A DNA stretch of 64,000 bases from a bacterium. Its GTDB lineage: Bacteria; Desulfobacterota; Binatia; HRBIN30; CADEER01. The translations under genes and the position numbers were made by a program. Location of the stretch: assembly GCA_019637795.1 (NCBI GenBank), contig JAHBUY010000003.1, positions 505,409 through 569,408 of the forward strand, read 5' to 3'. Below, one piece after another: positions 1-7,942 of the stretch; the stretch's first letter is position 1; each line of letters opens with the position of its first letter. Below the pieces are notes generated by a model. It saw only the letters and a list, made by a program, of their open reading frames with translations, made no database searches and had not been told where the DNA came from.

Positions 1-50
1 AGGACGGTCGAGAGGACCGGTCGCTCGATGCACGTCTGCGAGAGCTTCAC
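1..50 (-). CDS. RND efflux transporter, N-terminal start only
   Basis: Only the first 17 codons are in the window. Reading leftwards from a GTG at 50, the peptide begins VKLSQTCIERPVLSTVL, which resembles the first cytoplasmic segment of AcrB/MexB-type RND pumps (typically a Cys-Ile-x-Arg-Pro-Val pattern just before transmembrane helix 1). Its GTG overlaps the TGA of the adaptor gene (GTGA), so the two are translationally coupled, as adaptor and pump genes usually are. Substrate cannot be judged from this fragment. Confidence 0.7.
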   Translation of the reverse strand, partial: MKLSQTCIERPVLSTV

Positions 51-1144
51 TCGGCCGCTCCGCCGCCGGGCGACGTCGCCGCCGCGGGCGGCGGCGGTGG
101 CACGTCGCGGACGACGGCGCCGGGCGCGACCTTGTGGGTGCCGGCGGCGACGACGTGGTCGCCGGCGGCGAGCCCGTTCGTCACCTCGACCTGCCCCGCC
201 TGGCGGATGCCGATCGCCACCGGGACGCGCTGCGCGGCGTCGCCGGCGCCGACGCGCCAGACGAACGGCCCGTCGGCGTCGTAGGCGAGCGCCGCTTCCG
301 GAATCACCAGCGCGTCGTCGCGCCGCGCCACCTCGAGGCGGATGTTGGCGAACATGCCGGGGCGGAGGCGATGGTCCTCGTTGCCGATCCACGCCCGCAG
401 CGGCAGCCGGCGGCTGGCGACGTCGAGCGCCGGCGCGACGAAATACACCTCGCCGGCAAAGCGCTCCTCGGGATAGGCGGCGACCGACAGCGCCACCGGC
501 GAGCCGACGCGCATCGCGGTCACCGCCAGCTCGGGCACGCTGAAGAGCAGGCGCAGGCGGTCGACGGCATCGATGCGCACCAGCGCCGTCGTCTTGCTCA
601 CCCGGTCGCCGGGCGAGACCTGGCGGGCGCCGAGCAGGCCGTCGAACGGCGCGCGGATGGTCATGCGGTCGAGCTCGACCTGCGCCAGGTCGCGGCGGGC
701 GCGCGCCGCCTCGGCGGTGGCGAAGGCGCGGTCGAGCTCGGCGGCGGACACGGTCTGCCGCGCGGCCAGCGCGCGCGTGCGGGCGAGCTCGTCCTCCGCC
801 AGCTTCAGTTGCGCCGCCGCCTCGTGCAGGCGGGCCCGCTGCTCGCCGTCGCGGAGCTGCAGCAGCACCTGGCCGGCCTGCGCCGCGTCGCCGTCCTCGA
901 ACGAGACCGTCGCGACGACGCCGGAGGTCTCGGGCTTCAGCACCACGGATTCCTCGGCGTCGAGCTGGCCGACGAGGTCGACGGTGTCGCGGATCGCCGT
1001 CTGCTGGACCGCGGCCAACTCGACGTGCACCGGCGGCGGGCCGGAGACGGTGCGCGCCGACGTCGCCGGGGAATCGCAGCCGCTGGCGCCCCACAGCACC
1101 AGCAGCGCGGCGCCGCCGCGGATCCTCGGAAGGGAACGCGACAC
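47..1144 (-). CDS. RND efflux periplasmic adaptor lipoprotein (HlyD/MFP family)
   Basis: A 365-residue membrane-fusion protein that would link an inner-membrane RND pump to an outer-membrane channel. The N-terminus is a lipoprotein signal ending in GASGC (Cys23), so it should be lipid-anchored in the periplasm. A lipoyl half-motif lies at about residues 66-96. An alpha-hairpin rich in Ala/Glu/Arg follows at about 100-155, then the second lipoyl half (IRAPFDGLLG), a beta-barrel and a membrane-proximal domain. The C-terminus is a Pro/Ala-rich tail. The start is GTG. It lies 6 bp downstream of recQ on the same strand and overlaps the RND pump start. The order fits an efflux operon, with recQ probably only a neighbour. 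Confidence 0.88.
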   Translation of the reverse strand: MSRSLPRIRGGAALLVLWGASGCDSPATSARTVSGPPPVHVELAAVQQTAIRDTVDLVGQLDAEESVVLKPETSGVVATVSFEDGDAAQAGQVLLQLRDGEQRARLHEAAAQLKLAEDELARTRALAARQTVSAAELDRAFATAEAARARRDLAQVELDRMTIRAPFDGLLGARQVSPGDRVSKTTALVRIDAVDRLRLLFSVPELAVTAMRVGSPVALSVAAYPEERFAGEVYFVAPALDVASRRLPLRAWIGNEDHRLRPGMFANIRLEVARRDDALVIPEAALAYDADGPFVWRVGAGDAAQRVPVAIGIRQAGQVEVTNGLAAGDHVVAAGTHKVAPGAVVRDVPPPPPAAATSPGGGAAE

Positions 1145-1150
1145 GCGCGG

Positions 1151-2941
1151 TCAGTCGTCGAGCGGCAGCGGCAACTCGTCGATCGGCAGCAGCGCCTCGG
1201 CGCCGTGATCGATCGACTCGAGCGGCGCGGTCAGCACGTCGGGCGTCACCGCCGCCCCGCCCTTCTTCTTGTTGCGCTTGCGGTTCGAGCGCTTGCGCTT
1301 CTTCTTCTTGCGCTCCGGCTGGGCGATCGGCTCCCAGAAGCTCGACGGCCGCTCCGGCCGACCGCGGCAGATGTCGCAGAGGCCGCAGGGCGTGCCATCC
1401 TGCTCGCCGAAGTAGCGGCGCAACAGGACGGCGCGGCACTCGCTGGTCAGAGCGTACTCGGAGATCGAGTCCATGCGCCGCCCGTCCTGGGTGCGCAGGG
1501 TCTCGAACTGGCCGGCGAGGCTGCGCGAGCGTTCCTCGACCGACTCCGCCGGCTCGAGAATGTGGATCGCGCCGTCCTCGGCCAGCGACACCAGCCCGGC
1601 CTCCTCGAGCACCGCCAGCAGCGCGCCGGTGATGCGCGGCCCCTGCCCCGCCGACAGCGCCAGGGCCTCGAGCTGCGGCGTGCGGTTCTCCGCGGCCCAC
1701 GCCGCCAGCGCGCGCCCGAGCTTGTACAACTGGTCGGGACGCACGCGGCTCTTCTGCAGCAACGCCTCGTGGATGGCGCGGTCGTCCTCGTCGTAGAGCA
1801 GGATGCAGTTCGCCTTTTGCCCGTCGCGGCCGGCGCGGCCGGCCTCCTGCACGTACTGCTCGAGCGACGCCGGCGACTGGTAGTGAACGATGTAGCGGAT
1901 GTCCGGCTTGTCGATGCCGAGGCCGAAGGCGCTGGTGGCGACCATGACGGTGCGCCGGCCGGCCTTCATGTACATCTCCTGCTGATGATCGCGCTCTCCC
2001 GCCGCCATCTTGCCGTGGTAGCGATGGGCGGGAATGCGCAGCATCTGCATCGCCGCATAGACGTTGTCCACCTCGCGCGTCGTCGTGCAGTAGATGATGC
2101 CCGGACGGCGCAGGCGGCGCGCGAAGCGGATCAGCGCCCGCAGGCGGGCGTCGCCGCGGCTGTGCAGCACCTCGAACGCCAGGTTGGCGCGATGCGGCGA
2201 GCCGGCGACCACGGCGTGGCTGCGCAGGCCGAGGAAGCGGACGATGTCCTCGCGAACGTTGGTGGTCGCCGTCGCGGTGAGGGCCAGGATCGGCGGCCCA
2301 CCGAGCTGCCGCAGGCGTTCGCCGATCTGCAGATAGGCGGGGCGGAAGTCGTGGCCCCACTCCGAGATGCAGTGCGCCTCGTCGACCGCCGCCAGGCTCA
2401 CCCCCGAGGCCCGCAGCGCCTGCCGCCCCTCCTCCGAGCCGAGCGTTTCCGGCGTCGTCATCACCAGCAGCGAGCCGCCGCGGGCGATCGTGTCGAGCGC
2501 TTCGCGCCGCGCCTTGCCGCGCACCGTGCCGTCGAGTCGGACGCACGGGATGCGCCGCTTGAGCAGCTTCTCGTGCTGATCGCGCAACAGCGCCAGCAGC
2601 GGCGAGATGACCACCACCGGCTTCGGCATGATCATCGATGGAATCTGGTAGCAGGCCGACTTGCCGAAGCCGGTCGGCAGCACCACCAGCGAGTCGGTGC
2701 CGGCGAGCGCGTTGTGGATCACCTGCTCCTGCTCGGGATACAGGCGGGTGATGCCGAGGCGGCGCGCCGCCTGCTCGACCGGGCCGAGCGTTTCGCGCGC
2801 CTCGGCGGCGCGCTGCCCGTCGGAACGGCGGCGGCGGCGGCGGCGGCGATGGCCGCTGCGTTGCGGGGTGTCGGATCGCGCCGCGTCCGGACCGGTCGTC
2901 TCGGCGACCGGCGCGCTGCCGTCGTCTGGGGTGCGGTTCAC
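1151..2941 (-). CDS. recQ: RecQ-family ATP-dependent DNA helicase
   Basis: A superfamily 2 DNA helicase of about 596 residues. Visible motifs are Walker A (PTGFGKSACYQ), DEAH (AVDEAHCISEWGHDFR), TATAT, and motif VI QEAGRAGRDG. A zinc-binding Cys set (C-x16-C-x2-C-x2-C, ending CGLCDIC) marks the RecQ C-terminal region. No HRDC domain follows. Instead there is a very basic Lys/Arg tail (KKKKRKRSNRKRNKKK) and an acidic end. The N-terminus also has a run of eight arginines. I place the start at the GTG at 2941, which has GAGAGA just upstream. The open frame continues further but loses helicase-like sequence. The role is presumably DNA repair and recombination. Confidence 0.88.
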   Translation of the reverse strand: MNRTPDDGSAPVAETTGPDAARSDTPQRSGHRRRRRRRRSDGQRAAEARETLGPVEQAARRLGITRLYPEQEQVIHNALAGTDSLVVLPTGFGKSACYQIPSMIMPKPVVVISPLLALLRDQHEKLLKRRIPCVRLDGTVRGKARREALDTIARGGSLLVMTTPETLGSEEGRQALRASGVSLAAVDEAHCISEWGHDFRPAYLQIGERLRQLGGPPILALTATATTNVREDIVRFLGLRSHAVVAGSPHRANLAFEVLHSRGDARLRALIRFARRLRRPGIIYCTTTREVDNVYAAMQMLRIPAHRYHGKMAAGERDHQQEMYMKAGRRTVMVATSAFGLGIDKPDIRYIVHYQSPASLEQYVQEAGRAGRDGQKANCILLYDEDDRAIHEALLQKSRVRPDQLYKLGRALAAWAAENRTPQLEALALSAGQGPRITGALLAVLEEAGLVSLAEDGAIHILEPAESVEERSRSLAGQFETLRTQDGRRMDSISEYALTSECRAVLLRRYFGEQDGTPCGLCDICRGRPERPSSFWEPIAQPERKKKKRKRSNRKRNKKKGGAAVTPDVLTAPLESIDHGAEALLPIDELPLPLDD

Positions 2942-3158
2942 GTCGATCTCTCGCGGCTGCGCCGTTCGCGGTCGCAGCGGTGATCTGTCGCAGGCGTGGT
3001 GCGGTAGCAGGGGACCGTCCGATCTCGCCTCCGACGCTGAAGCCCGTCGCGCTGACGGGACCTGACTTCCAACGTCCCTGGGATGCCGCGAATTTCCGGG
3101 AAACGCGCCGAGCACCCCGTCCTGCTTTGAACGTGTGTAGAGGATGAGGCGAGTGCCG

Positions 3159-3926
3159 TCAATCCGGATCGGCGGCGGCGCTGCGCGGTCGCCGGCCGGG
3201 GTGTCGGGCACGGCGCCGCCGCAGCAGGCGCAACAGCGCCGCGCCGAGCAACGGCCAGGCGCTCGCGGCGCCAGGGACGATCGCGCAACTGTTGGCGCCC
3301 TCCGGCACGCCGCCGCCACCCCCGCCGCCACCGCCGCCGCCGGGATAGATCGCCTCGGCGCCGGACACGTCGTCGGCCTGCGGCGCTTCCAGCCGCGGCG
3401 GCACCAGGCGGGAGCGCATCAGCGTGCCCGTGCCGTCGGCACCGCAGGCGTCGGCATGGTCGAGCCCGAGCACGTGACCGAGCTCGTGCATGGCGACCTG
3501 CAGAAAGGCGGCGTTGTCGGCGAGGAGGAACGAGTTGGCGTTGAAGGTCACATCGGCATCGACGAGCTCGCCGTTCGCCATCCAGAAGCTGCGGGTGATC
3601 GCCAGGGCGTCGCCGAAGCTCGCCTGCCCGCACGGCGTGTCGGCGATGGTCAGGGTCGCGATGCCGTCGCGGGCGCAGGCGGGCCCGTTGCCGACGCCGA
3701 AGCGAAAGCGCCGCAGGCTCTGGTTCCAGCGCTGCCGGGCCTGGTCGGCGAGGCCGCGCTGCGGCTCCGGCAACAGGTTGACGGCCACCGACACGGTGGC
3801 GTCGCGCCAGAACAGGTTCTGGTCACCGCGACTGCACGGGTTGTTGTTGACGCGCAGCAGCTCGTAGGCCGGGGCGGCGGTCGCCGCGATCAGCGCCACC
3901 GCCGCGAGGGACGCGGCCCGCCTCAC
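3159..3926 (-). CDS. Secreted matrixin-like metalloprotease with C-terminal anchor
   Basis: A 255-residue secreted zinc protease of the metzincin (M10-like) type. The GTG start overlaps the stop of the upstream gene. A signal peptide (RRAASLAAVALIAATAAPAYA-like) is followed by a catalytic region with HELGHVLGLDH, the full HExxHxxGxxH zinc motif. The C-terminus has a run of eleven glycines, then a short hydrophobic helix (AWPLLGAALLRLL) and an RRRRAR cluster. This layout resembles bacterial protein-sorting tails (PEP-CTERM/MYXO-CTERM style), although no canonical signature residue set is present. It is co-directional and overlapping with 3923-4510, so the two secreted proteins are probably made together. 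The substrate is unknown. Confidence 0.8.
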   Translation of the reverse strand: MRRAASLAAVALIAATAAPAYELLRVNNNPCSRGDQNLFWRDATVSVAVNLLPEPQRGLADQARQRWNQSLRRFRFGVGNGPACARDGIATLTIADTPCGQASFGDALAITRSFWMANGELVDADVTFNANSFLLADNAAFLQVAMHELGHVLGLDHADACGADGTGTLMRSRLVPPRLEAPQADDVSGAEAIYPGGGGGGGGGGGVPEGANSCAIVPGAASAWPLLGAALLRLLRRRRARHPGRRPRSAAADPD

Positions 3927-4510
3927 GGCGTCGGCTCCGCCAGTTGGGCGCGGACGCGCGCCAGGAAGGTGTCGAGCGGCAGCGCCGCGCCGCGGTCGTC
4001 GGCGGCGCCGCGTTGGAGCGCGGCCCGGCCGATGCCGGTCACCGCCTTGCCCTCGGCATCGAGCACCACCGGGCCGTCGGCGCCGTCGACGACGCGGAAC
4101 AACCCCTGGTTGAAGCCGACGATCGGGCTGACGAAGTGCCCGGCGTGGGCGAAGACGACGCGGCGCTGGCCGACCGCCAGCTCGGGCACGCCGGCGACCG
4201 CCTCGCGCAGGCCGTCCATCTCCCCGCCGGCGAAGCGCAGCGCGATCTGCGCCTGCGGCCCGCCGCGCAGCCAGGTGAGATCGGTGAAGGTCACCACCGT
4301 TTCGATCGCCTGCTGCTGGGGATCGCTCCAGCGGGACTGGACGCTGGCGACCGTGCCGACGAAGATCAGCTCGGCCTCGCGGCAGAGGGCGCTGAAGTCC
4401 TTGGCGACCACCACCGTCGCGCCGGCGCGGTGCGCCGGCAGCGCGGCGAGCAGCAGGCTCAGCAGCGCGATCGCGGCGGCGCCATGGCACGGTCGCACAG
4501 AGCGGATCAC
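3923..4510 (-). CDS. Secreted protein of unknown function
   Basis: A 195-residue protein that I do not recognise with certainty. It starts at a GTG overlapping the TGA of the small basic gene upstream (GTGA). A signal peptide (AAAIALLSLLLAALPAHRAGA) leads into a domain beginning VVVAKDFSALCREAELIFVGTVASVQSRW and containing TDLTWLRGG. This pattern is common in short secreted proteins found next to bacterial matrixins. The stop overlaps the start of the metalloprotease gene, which implies coupled translation. It could be an inhibitor, chaperone or partner of the protease, but this is only a neighbourhood inference. Confidence 0.65.
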   Translation of the reverse strand: MIRSVRPCHGAAAIALLSLLLAALPAHRAGATVVVAKDFSALCREAELIFVGTVASVQSRWSDPQQQAIETVVTFTDLTWLRGGPQAQIALRFAGGEMDGLREAVAGVPELAVGQRRVVFAHAGHFVSPIVGFNQGLFRVVDGADGPVVLDAEGKAVTGIGRAALQRGAADDRGAALPLDTFLARVRAQLAEPTP

Positions 4511-4683
4511 AGGAACTGCTTCCACCAGGGCGCGCCGGACTGCTGGTACTTGGCCGACTTCGCGGCGCTCGCGGCGCGGGACTTCGGCGCGCTCTTGGCC
4601 GCCGTCTTCGGCGCCGGCTTGCTGGCGCGGACCGGCTTCCTGGCGGGCTTCTTGGCCGACTTCGCGGACGCCTTCTTCGCCAT
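4507..4683 (-). CDS. Lys/Ala-rich histone-H1-like small basic protein
   Basis: A 58-residue protein made of KKxAxK, KPA and KSA repeats (MAKKASAKSAKKPARKPVRA...), ending in an aromatic tail, WWKQFL. The composition matches bacterial histone-H1-like or AlgP-like DNA-binding tails. I chose the ATG at 4683 because a strong GAGGAGG lies 9 bp upstream; an in-frame GTG three codons earlier overlaps that site. It is the first gene of an overlapping run with 3923-4510 and 3159-3926. Nucleoid binding is inferred from composition only. Confidence 0.65.
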   Translation of the reverse strand: MAKKASAKSAKKPARKPVRASKPAPKTAAKSAPKSRAASAAKSAKYQQSGAPWWKQFL

Positions 4684-4804
4684 GATGTACACCCTCCTCC
4701 TCGTGACCGTGATCGGCCTCCCAGGCCGCGTGGGCGCGGGCTCGCGGGCCCGCGCGGTCGATGTGTTCGTGCGCGCTCATATCAACCAGACACCTCCTGG
4801 CGCT

Positions 4805-5656
4805 TCAAGCTCGCCCCACCGGTGATCGCTGGGCGGTCGGCATGGCGTCGGCGCCGTGGGCGATGGCGGCGCGCCCGAAGCGATCGACGAGGATCAGACC
4901 GGCCTCGACGGCGCGACCCGTCAGGTCGCGGACCAACGCCGCGGCGACCGCGGCGGGGTCGCGACCGGCGCGCACCCCATCGACCGCGGCGCGCGTCAGC
5001 CCGGCGAGCAGGATCGCTTCGCCGTCGCCAGTGGCGGACGCGGCGCCGGCCCGGTCGTCGGCATAGGTACCGGCGCCGATGACCGCGCTGTCGCCGATGC
5101 GCCCGGCGCGCTTGCCGCGCAGGCCGCCGGTCGAGGTCGCCGCCGCGACGTGCCCGGCGGCGTCGCAGGCGACCGCGCCCACCGTCCCCGGTTGGCCGGC
5201 GAGCCGGTCGCTCCAGCGCCGGCGCTGCACCGCGGTCACCAGGCTCTCCGGCGGCACGGCCGGCAGTCGGTGAGCGCGGCCGAGCTGTTCGGCGCCGGCG
5301 CCGGCGACGAGCACGTGGCGACCTTCCACGAGTAGCGTGCGCGCCAGCCGCACCGGATTGCGGATCGTCGTCACCCCGGCGACGCCGGCGCCGCGGCCGC
5401 TGGCGCCGTCCATGATCGAGGCGTCCATCTCGACCGTTCCGGCGTCGGTGAGGCTCGATCCGACGCCGGCATTGAAGCGCGGGTCGTCCTCCAGGAACCG
5501 CACCGCGGCCTCGACGGCGTCGATGGCGCTGCCGCCGGCGGCGAGGATCGCCCAGCCGGCCGCCGCTGCCTCGCCACAGCCGGCGACGGCGGCGGTGAGC
5601 AGGTCGGCCGGCCACGGGCCGGCCCCGCCGTGAACGATCAAGGTCGGGCGCTGCAT
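4805..5656 (-). CDS. Isoaspartyl peptidase / L-asparaginase (Ntn hydrolase, T2 family)
   Basis: A 283-residue Thr-type N-terminal nucleophile hydrolase. It begins MQRPTLIVHGGAG, the family hallmark, continues with NAGVGSSLTDAGTVEMDASIMDG, and has the autocleavage site GTVGAVACD, where the Thr becomes the catalytic nucleophile of the beta subunit. A second family signature, STGGLRGKRAGRIGDSAVIGAGTYA, is present. It would hydrolyse beta-aspartyl dipeptides or asparagine during protein turnover. It is transcribed away from the nucleotidyltransferase gene, with a 200 bp shared upstream region. Confidence 0.9.
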   Translation of the reverse strand: MQRPTLIVHGGAGPWPADLLTAAVAGCGEAAAAGWAILAAGGSAIDAVEAAVRFLEDDPRFNAGVGSSLTDAGTVEMDASIMDGASGRGAGVAGVTTIRNPVRLARTLLVEGRHVLVAGAGAEQLGRAHRLPAVPPESLVTAVQRRRWSDRLAGQPGTVGAVACDAAGHVAAATSTGGLRGKRAGRIGDSAVIGAGTYADDRAGAASATGDGEAILLAGLTRAAVDGVRAGRDPAAVAAALVRDLTGRAVEAGLILVDRFGRAAIAHGADAMPTAQRSPVGRA

Positions 5657-5860
5657 ACAGTCGGGATGGGCCGCCGCGGGCCCACGCGCGTTCTCGCGAC
5701 GGAGACGGGATCGGAGGGGATCTGGCGCGAGGCTACCAACCTGGAACGTCAGTGGCCAGTCCGCGGTTCCGACGCGGGCGACGGAGCGCGATCGCCAGGC
5801 CGCACCGAGCCCCAGCCGGTGCTCTGTCCGACGCTGGCCGCGTCTGGTAAACGACGCCGC

Positions 5861-6346
5861 GTGACCCAGTCCCGCGACGGCGCGCCGCGCCCTGCCGACC
5901 CCGTGCGCGTCTTCGTCGGCGGCACCTTCGACGGTCTGCATCGCGGCCACCTGTTCCTCTTCGAGCACGCGCACCGGCGCGGCGCCGCGATGGCGCGGCG
6001 GCAGGGCCGGCCCGGCGTCCACCTCAGCGTCGTCGTGGCGCGCGACGACAGCGTGCGCCGCATCAAGCACCGGCCGCCGCATCACACCCAGCGCGAGCGG
6101 TGCGCGCTCGTCGCCGCGCTGCGCCTGGTCGACGAGGCGTTCGTTGGAGCGCGCAACGACTTCATCGCCTCGGTGCGGCGGGCGAACCCGGACCTCATCG
6201 TGCTCGGCCACGACCAGAAGGCGGGCTGGGAGGACGCGCTGCACGCCGCCGGCATCTTCGCCAAGATCGTCCGCTGCCCACCGTACGAGCGCCAGCGGCT
6301 GAAGACGACGTTTCTGCGGTCCGACCTGGAGCGGATGTCGACCTAG
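5861..6346 (+). CDS. Cytidylyltransferase-like nucleotidyltransferase (RibL/TagD-type)
   Basis: A 161-residue HxGH-type nucleotidyl transferase. Motif VFVGGTFDGLHRGH near residue 15 binds the nucleotide, and a second conserved part VVVARDDSVRRIKHRPP follows. PDLIVLGHDQK and the C-terminal basic TTFLRSDL correspond to the ISSTxIR-like end of the fold. The length and order match archaeal FAD synthase (RibL), glycerol-3-phosphate cytidylyltransferase and relatives, so the exact substrate is open. The start is a GTG just before the conserved region; longer in-frame starts exist but add non-conserved sequence. Confidence 0.75.
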   Translation: MTQSRDGAPRPADPVRVFVGGTFDGLHRGHLFLFEHAHRRGAAMARRQGRPGVHLSVVVARDDSVRRIKHRPPHHTQRERCALVAALRLVDEAFVGARNDFIASVRRANPDLIVLGHDQKAGWEDALHAAGIFAKIVRCPPYERQRLKTTFLRSDLERMST

Positions 6347-6380
6347 TGTCCCGGGCGCGGCGCCACGGTCGGCGGACGCG

Positions 6381-7790
6381 TCAGCAGGGCGGGATGCGCA
6401 GCAACTGGCCGGTGCGCACCGCTCCCGACTTGAGGCTGTTGCCGCGGCGGATCTGATCGATCGTGCAGCCGTAGCGCGCCGCGATCGCGGCCAGCGTCTG
6501 GCCGCGCTGAACGCGGTGGACGCGAGCGGTCGACGCGGTGCGCCCGCGGGTCGCCACGTTGCGCCGTTCGGTGGCGCGGCGCGCCATGTCCGACGCCGGC
6601 AGGGCGACGGCGCAACTGCGGAAGCGCGCCGCGCCGCCGGCCGGCAGGCGCAGGCTGTAGCCGGAGGGAATGGCGGCGCGGCCGGCGCGCACCGGCGGCA
6701 ACAGGCTGGGGTTGAGGTCGCTCACCGCGAACACGTCCGCATCGGCGCAGCGCGCCGCGCTGGTGATGGACATCGGGCTCGACAGCTCCACCGTCTCGGT
6801 GCGCAGCGGCGGGTGCAGCTCGATCTCGCCGAAGTACTTGCGGTGGTTGTGCTCGACGTGCAGCGCGGCGAGGAACTCGGGGTAGAAGTTGCGCGACGCG
6901 AACTTGAACGCCGGCCCCTTGTAGTCGCGGATGATGGTGGCGATGTCGGTCGTGCCGGTGTCGCGCACGGCCCGCGCCATGCCGCCCGGTCCGTGATTGT
7001 AGGCCTTGATCGCCAGCGGCCAGGTGCCGAGCCGGTCGTAGTTCTGGCGCATGAACGTCGCCGCCGCCGCGGTGGCGACCAACGGGTCGAGCCGCTCGTC
7101 GACGACGTCGTCGACGCGCATGAAATGGCGCGCCGTCCCCGGCATGAACTGCCACACGCCGGCCGCGCCCACCTTCGAGTACGCCTTCATGTTGAACGTC
7201 GACTCGACGAGCGGCAGGCGGGTGATCTCGACCGGCACGCCGTTGCGGCGGAAGATCTCCTCCATGTACGGGAAGTAGGCGTGGCCGATCGCGATGCCCT
7301 CGGCGAAGCGCTCGCGGAGCCCGCGTTGGCCGCGGATGCGATCCGACGCGGCGGCGTCGAGGTACTTGGTCGGCGACGGATCGCTGGCGAACAGCGCCTG
7401 CAGGCGCAGCTCCTCGGCGCTGAGCGTCGCCGGGTCGGGGTCGTCCTGGAGGCGGTAGAGCATGGCGCGGACGCGCTGCTTCTCCGCGTCCTCCTGGGCG
7501 CGCATCAGGCCGTCGATCTGTCCGCCGCTGGCGCCCTGCGCCGCGAGCTCGCGGAAGTCGAGCACGCTGTAGACGCGGTCGAGGTGTTCGGTGTCGTGGA
7601 TCACGTCCTGGTAGCGGCTGTAGGTCGCGAAGATCGCGATCCAGAAGTCGACCTGCGGCCGCAGCGCCGGCGGCACCGTGAAGGTGGCGGCGGCGCCGGC
7701 GGCGTTCGCGATCAGGCACCCGAGGAGCGTCGCCGCGATCGCGGACACCCACTCGACCGTCACCCGTCGTGCCCGCTGCTGACCCCGCAT
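6381..7790 (-). CDS. MltD-like membrane-bound lytic murein transglycosylase with LysM
   Basis: A 469-residue periplasmic peptidoglycan lyase. An N-terminal signal or anchor helix (VSAIAATLLGCLIANAAG) precedes a long alpha-helical region. The SLT catalytic domain has the catalytic Glu in LPLVESTFN, followed by KVGAAGVWQFMPGTAR and IKAYNHGPGGMARAV, all hallmarks of family 1 transglycosylases. A single LysM repeat at the C-terminus (VHRVQRGQTLAAIAARYGCTIDQI...) would bind glycan strands. The ATG at 7790 is preferred; a GTG one codon upstream is also in frame. It lies downstream of the sensor kinase on the same strand with a 150 bp gap. Confidence 0.88.
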   Translation of the reverse strand: MRGQQRARRVTVEWVSAIAATLLGCLIANAAGAAATFTVPPALRPQVDFWIAIFATYSRYQDVIHDTEHLDRVYSVLDFRELAAQGASGGQIDGLMRAQEDAEKQRVRAMLYRLQDDPDPATLSAEELRLQALFASDPSPTKYLDAAASDRIRGQRGLRERFAEGIAIGHAYFPYMEEIFRRNGVPVEITRLPLVESTFNMKAYSKVGAAGVWQFMPGTARHFMRVDDVVDERLDPLVATAAAATFMRQNYDRLGTWPLAIKAYNHGPGGMARAVRDTGTTDIATIIRDYKGPAFKFASRNFYPEFLAALHVEHNHRKYFGEIELHPPLRTETVELSSPMSITSAARCADADVFAVSDLNPSLLPPVRAGRAAIPSGYSLRLPAGGAARFRSCAVALPASDMARRATERRNVATRGRTASTARVHRVQRGQTLAAIAARYGCTIDQIRRGNSLKSGAVRTGQLLRIPPC

Positions 7791-7942
7791 CACCGCGTGC
7801 TCACCCGCCGCCGCATTATCGGCGCCACGCGCGAGGGGTCAAGGGCGCGACGTGCCGTGACGCGGGGCGCGGGCCGTGGCGGAGCGGCGGCGCGCGGACC
7901 GGCCGATGCCCGCGCGGGCGTCAGCGCCTGGTGCGCGCCATC

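Noticed and set aside
134..2983. A 949-codon plus-strand frame across the adaptor and RecQ genes
   Set aside because: It is antisense to two well-recognised genes, has no recognisable motif, and shows the Arg/Ala/Gly bias of shadow frames in high-GC DNA.
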